Program-made: the position numbers and the translations under genes | NCBI GenBank assembly: GCA_017163975.1 | Contig: JAFFSR010000245.1 | Location: 1,751,001 to 1,815,000, forward strand | Direction of reading: 5' to 3' | From: Anastatus disparis | Lineage: Eukaryota; Arthropoda; Insecta; Hymenoptera; Eupelmidae | Length of the DNA stretch: 64,000 nt | Part shown: positions 60,465-64,000 of the stretch, piece by piece | Layout: the number at the start of each line of letters is the position of its first letter | How positions within the stretch are numbered: the first letter of the stretch is position 1 | The notes under the pieces: generated by a model | What the model saw: the letters and a program-made list of their open reading frames with translations, nothing else | Database searches by the model: none | What the model was told of the DNA's origin: nothing

Positions 60465-61194
60465 ATTATTAAGCAACTTCTATATTTTTTAATCAAAGAT
60501 AATAACTAACGAAAACTATTTTTATGATAAAGAGAAAATGAAAATATTATGTGTAATACAAAAAATTATTTTATAAAAATTTATACTATATATAAAAAAG
60601 TATTTTTACATTTTTATAAAATAATTAATATCTGTATACGATGTAAACAAATTTTATTTATTATTTTGTTTTTGGCCATTCTTCTAACTATTTTATTTTA
60701 GTATATTTGTAAATATTCATTATTGAATTAATAAACTGAAAGGGCTTGAAAATTCCTTGAAGACTTTTGAATATTATATCTGTTATTTTATTTTTGATCA
60801 TTCTTTAAACTGATAAATACTATTTTATTATTATTATTACTTTTTAAAAAAAGTATATTTTAGGCGAATTCCGGTATTGAATAGTATGGTCTTCTTTAAA
60901 ACATTTTTTTCTAAATACTATAAATTATATTTTTTTTAAATTTCAGCATTTGAAAGCACTGAAAATCGTCAAGTTTATATTTTTTATGTAATTTATCTAC
61001 AATTTTGACTAAAGAAAGTTTCGAAATCAATCAAGCAATCGTCGAGTACTTTCGTATTTAATTCATTTTTTTCAATAATGTAAAATTCATAAAATGTTTA
61101 ATTTATACTAGATTAATTTACCTCACTCCTAACGTCGCTCGGTTAAATTTTCATATATTATATTATTATGTATAAATTAGCCAATTTTAATATG
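60465..61194. other. Unassigned AT-rich spacer
   Basis: No gene, no clear repeat boundary. Confidence 0.5.
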
Positions 61195-61336
61195 AAAAAA
61201 AATTTTTTAACAAAAAACAAAACCGACTTCAAAAAAATGCACTAAAAAGTTACAAATAATTTTTGATCTTCAATTATTATACGCATACTACGCATCTAAC
61301 TCAACACATGTGTAGCAAACATTATATAGATTATCT

Positions 61337-61419
61337 AATCATTTGTAAACAGCACCAACAAATTATATTTTTTTTTAATTCACAAAAAAATATAATTTGT
61401 TGGTGCTGTTTCAAATGAT
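61337..61419. mobile_element. 80-bp hairpin MITE in the left arm
   Basis: AAACAGCACCAACAAATTATA and its complement around a short loop; absent from the right arm (TTATAGATTATCTA is uninterrupted there), so it is a later insertion. Confidence 0.75.
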
Positions 61420-61421
61420 TA

Positions 61422-62293
61422 CCCTATTGAAAAAAAAACACGTGTTTTTTACACGTGCAAAATACACGTGTTTTTTACATGTAAAATTTGCGTGTTTTTT
61501 CAAGCATTTTTTTCACGTGCTTTTTTCACGTGTTTTTGTTGACGTGAAATATTGTGAAAATTGAAAAAAAACACGTGTTTTTTGTATATTTTTTCATATT
61601 AAAAACTACGCATTTTTCATTAACGAACAATGAGAATATTTTGTAAAGAGTATTTATAATACTTTATTTTGACCTTTTTGAAAAAAATATGTTGTGTATC
61701 TACACGTATTTTTTATAACTCTTCGAAGATCGAAGAGCTTCTAAGACCCAGAGTGTCTGGCTTCATATATCTTGTGTCTTCGAAATTTGTATAGGGGATG
61801 ACAAAACTGAGAAAAACGCCACCTAGTGATTTAAAATCGCTATTGATGATCGATTATGTCGGTCTGACTCTAAGTCACTAGGTGGCGTTTTTCTCAGTTT
61901 TGTCATCCCCTATACAAATTTCGAAGACACAAGATATATGAAGCCAGACACTCTGGGTCTTAGAAGCTCTTCGATCTTTGAAGAGTTATAAAAAATACGT
62001 GTAGATAGAACGTATTTTTTTCAAAAAGGTCAAAATAAAGTATTATAAATACTCTTTACAAAACATTCTCATTGTTCGTTAATGAAAAATGCGTAGTTTT
62101 TAATATGAAAAAATATACAAAAAACACGTGGTTTTTTTTCAATTTTCACAATATTTCACGTCAACAAAAACACGTGAAAAAAACACGTGAAAAAAGCACG
62201 TGAAAAAAATGCTTGAAAAAACACGCAAATTTTACATGTAAAAAACACGTGTAAAAAACACGTGTATTTTGCACGTGTTTTTTTTCAATAGGG
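61422..62293. mobile_element. CACGTG word-array foldback, copy C
   Basis: CCCTATTGAAAAAAAAACACG at the left (first bases) and its inverse ending CAATAGGG at the right. It is palindromic through about 870 bp. The core GACAAAACTGAGAAAAACGC at about 61800 is shared with copies A and B but diverged; the arms are longer. Confidence 0.88.
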
Positions 62294-62684
62294 TAGATAA
62301 TCTATAAAATGTTTGCTACACATGTGTTGAGTTAGATGCGTAGTATGCGTATAATAATTGAAGATCAAAAATTATTTGTAACTTTTTAGTGCATTTTTTT
62401 GAAGTCGGTTTTGTTTTTTGTAAAAAAATTTTTTATTTGTAACTGTTTAGTGCATTTTTTTGAAGTCGGTTTTGTTTTTTGTTAAAAAATTTTTATTTTC
62501 TATCTTCTAGTGAATCCCCTTACTAAAAACGCAAATATAGGTAGACCCACTAATTACATTAAACTTTCATTATTAATTCATAACGCATGCATTAGTACAC
62601 CACCAAGCAATATATAGCAGGAAAGAAAGAAGGCTCAACAGCACAGTGTCGTTATCTGTGCATGTATACATATTCAAGCTCAGG

Positions 62685-62735
62685 TAAGAGAGAGAGAGAG
62701 AGAGAGAGAGGGAGGGAGAGAGAGAGAGAGAGAGA
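62685..62735. repeat. (GA)n microsatellite
   Basis: AG repeats with two GGAGGG interruptions; the Ser-Leu open frame on the opposite strand is an artefact. Confidence 0.95.
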
Positions 62736-64000
62736 AAAAACAAAACTCCCAGTTTTCTTAATTTGATAATTGGGTCATACAAACCGAATATTGGCCCAAT
62801 AATTATAGGACACGTATGGGACCTTCCTGCAGACATTCTCTATCAGATAAGAAAAAGTTTTTTCGAATCGGTTAAGAAATGACGAAGTTATGAGGTACGG
62901 ACAAAAAAAAAAAAAAAAAAAATTCAGTCGAATTGAGAACCTTCTCCTTTTTGAAGTCGGTTAAAAAGAATTGAACTTATGAATTTTGATATTAAAGTTT
63001 CATACTAAATTAAAATTTTATAGTTTTATAAAAAAGGATGAATAAATGTTACAATTATTTTACTAGATTGCATTTAAATCAATGAAGAAATATGATAGGA
63101 ATTCATTCATTTTAATCACGTGTTTCAATCACGAACCATGAAATAATTGAAAACAGTATTTGACGTTTCCTAGAACTAACAACTACACGAAGAAAAGAAA
63201 GTACTGTCAAAGAAGATAAACGCTTATAAAAGGATTCTTCTGGGTTAAATTTTTCGTCCGAAAACCTGGGCAACACTTTAACATTGTTTGTATATCTATA
63301 CATATAAAAAATTTGATATATATAGATATAAAAATACATGGGATCTAGTGGCGCCCTCAGTAGCTGGGTAACTCATTTTTAGCAGAAATTTCTAATTTAA
63401 GAGTACGCTTCTATAAGCGTCTATATTCGTTAGTACTGTTGAAATAGGTACTAAATCTAGTATATCTGATTTATAGGTATTTGAAATAAAAGTGACAATA
63501 TAATTTCAATTAGTACATAGCTTGAATTTAAGGGACTAATGTTGGTACTATTATATTATTAAGCGAGAACAAAAATTTTCGATGCTTAGTGTCTTTTTTT
63601 CCAATACTAAGACTGACATTTCACCTACTTAATTCAAGGGCAATATTTTCCAGAAAATGTGATTGTTATTCTCTTTTGGTGCGGCTTTTTCTGTTACTAA
63701 AATTAAAAATTGATAAATATAGAATTATTATCAAGAGGCGCGGTAGCGCCTCGACGGCGAGTTAAGGTACGAATACGAAAACGTCGAGGCGCTCCTCTTA
63801 TACTTTCAATTAGAGTTTTCAAAATTTTAAAACTGAATCCTATTAAAATAAAATCCAATATTTGAAAAATAGAAATTGATATTTCAAGATTTTTATATTA
63901 TCTTTCATTTAAAAAAAGTTTTATTACGATCCATTTAATCAATCACGAGAAAACGTAATCTAAAATTTCAAAGTACCATATTCGCGTTATAAAAATTCTT
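62736..64000. other. Repeat fragment and unassigned spacer
   Basis: 62895-62965 has a poly-A run followed by ATTCAGTCGAATTGAGAACC and TTTTTGAAGTCGGTT, a repeat phrase seen in many arthropod genomes. A small inverted pair (GAGGCGCGGTAGCGCCTCGACG with CGTCGAGGCGCTCC, in part) is at 63735-63797. No gene is seen up to the window end. Confidence 0.5.

Larger units (their letters stand above)
61195..62445. mobile_element. Large palindrome with AAAACCGACTTCAAAAAAATG arms
   Basis: 61207-61329 and 62294-62417 are inverse copies placed symmetrically around the CACGTG foldback at 61422-62293. The arm contains the arthropod-repeat phrase CCGACTTCAAAAAA. A shortened second copy of the right arm follows at 62425-62495. 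Confidence 0.75.

Noticed and set aside
62573..62836. Ser-Leu-rich minus-strand frame with an apparent membrane segment
   Set aside because: The hydrophobic run is encoded by the GA microsatellite.

Overview
The window is AT-rich nuclear DNA from an arthropod, most likely an insect; the order cannot be fixed from the sequence. The evidence is the mix of decayed Ty3/gypsy, Helitron, Tc1/mariner, Harbinger-type, LINE and SINE sequence, plus a repeat with a poly-A/GAAGTCGGTT motif that is common in arthropod genomes. I find no intact host gene. Nearly every stretch that can be classified is a transposable element or part of one, often nested two to four deep.

Layout. 1-6846: minus-strand Ty3/gypsy element running off the left edge (protease, gag, long leader, primer-binding site, 5' LTR). 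Its leader is split by a Helitron (2821-5732) that carries further insertions. 6867-7127: fragment of another gypsy pol. 7251-14420: foldback element with arms of about 1.5 kb, split by a 3.76-kb TG...CA insertion with a 4-bp target duplication; that insertion contains a Harbinger-type MITE and a hairpin MITE. 14562-17641: SINE, CACTGA-ended elements, a MITE relic and a CATATGGG word array. 17648-24771: CACTGA-ended unit enclosing a long-TIR DNA transposon with transposase relic and a second, inverted Helitron. 24784-25331: gypsy integrase relic. 26324-31684: foldback elements built from palindromic words. 32298-33236: LINE reverse transcriptase. 33883-40518: foldbacks, MITEs and a 2.2-kb near-perfect palindrome. 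40529-50953: second gypsy element, whose reverse transcriptase is interrupted by a 5.86-kb DNA transposon; that transposon is itself interrupted by a foldback with tandem-repeat ends, which contains a SINE. 50990-53575: diverged direct repeats and a CAGGTG foldback. 53637-54097: Tc1/mariner relic. 54105-64000: repeats, foldbacks and MITEs.

How the parts relate. Nothing here forms a host pathway. The window records successive insertions, and in several cases the empty site can be rebuilt or compared: reverse transcriptase at 44952/50807, the foldback arm at 8570/12329, a LTR-like repeat at 8947/9583, and Helitron copy 1 against copy 2.

The least explained pattern is a group of foldback elements with similar ends (CCCTATTGAAAAAA and variants). 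Each copy is filled with its own short palindromic word: CACGTG, GAGATCTC/CACGTG, CAGGTG, CATATGGG, GACGTC or AATCGATT-like. I do not recognise this as a named family.
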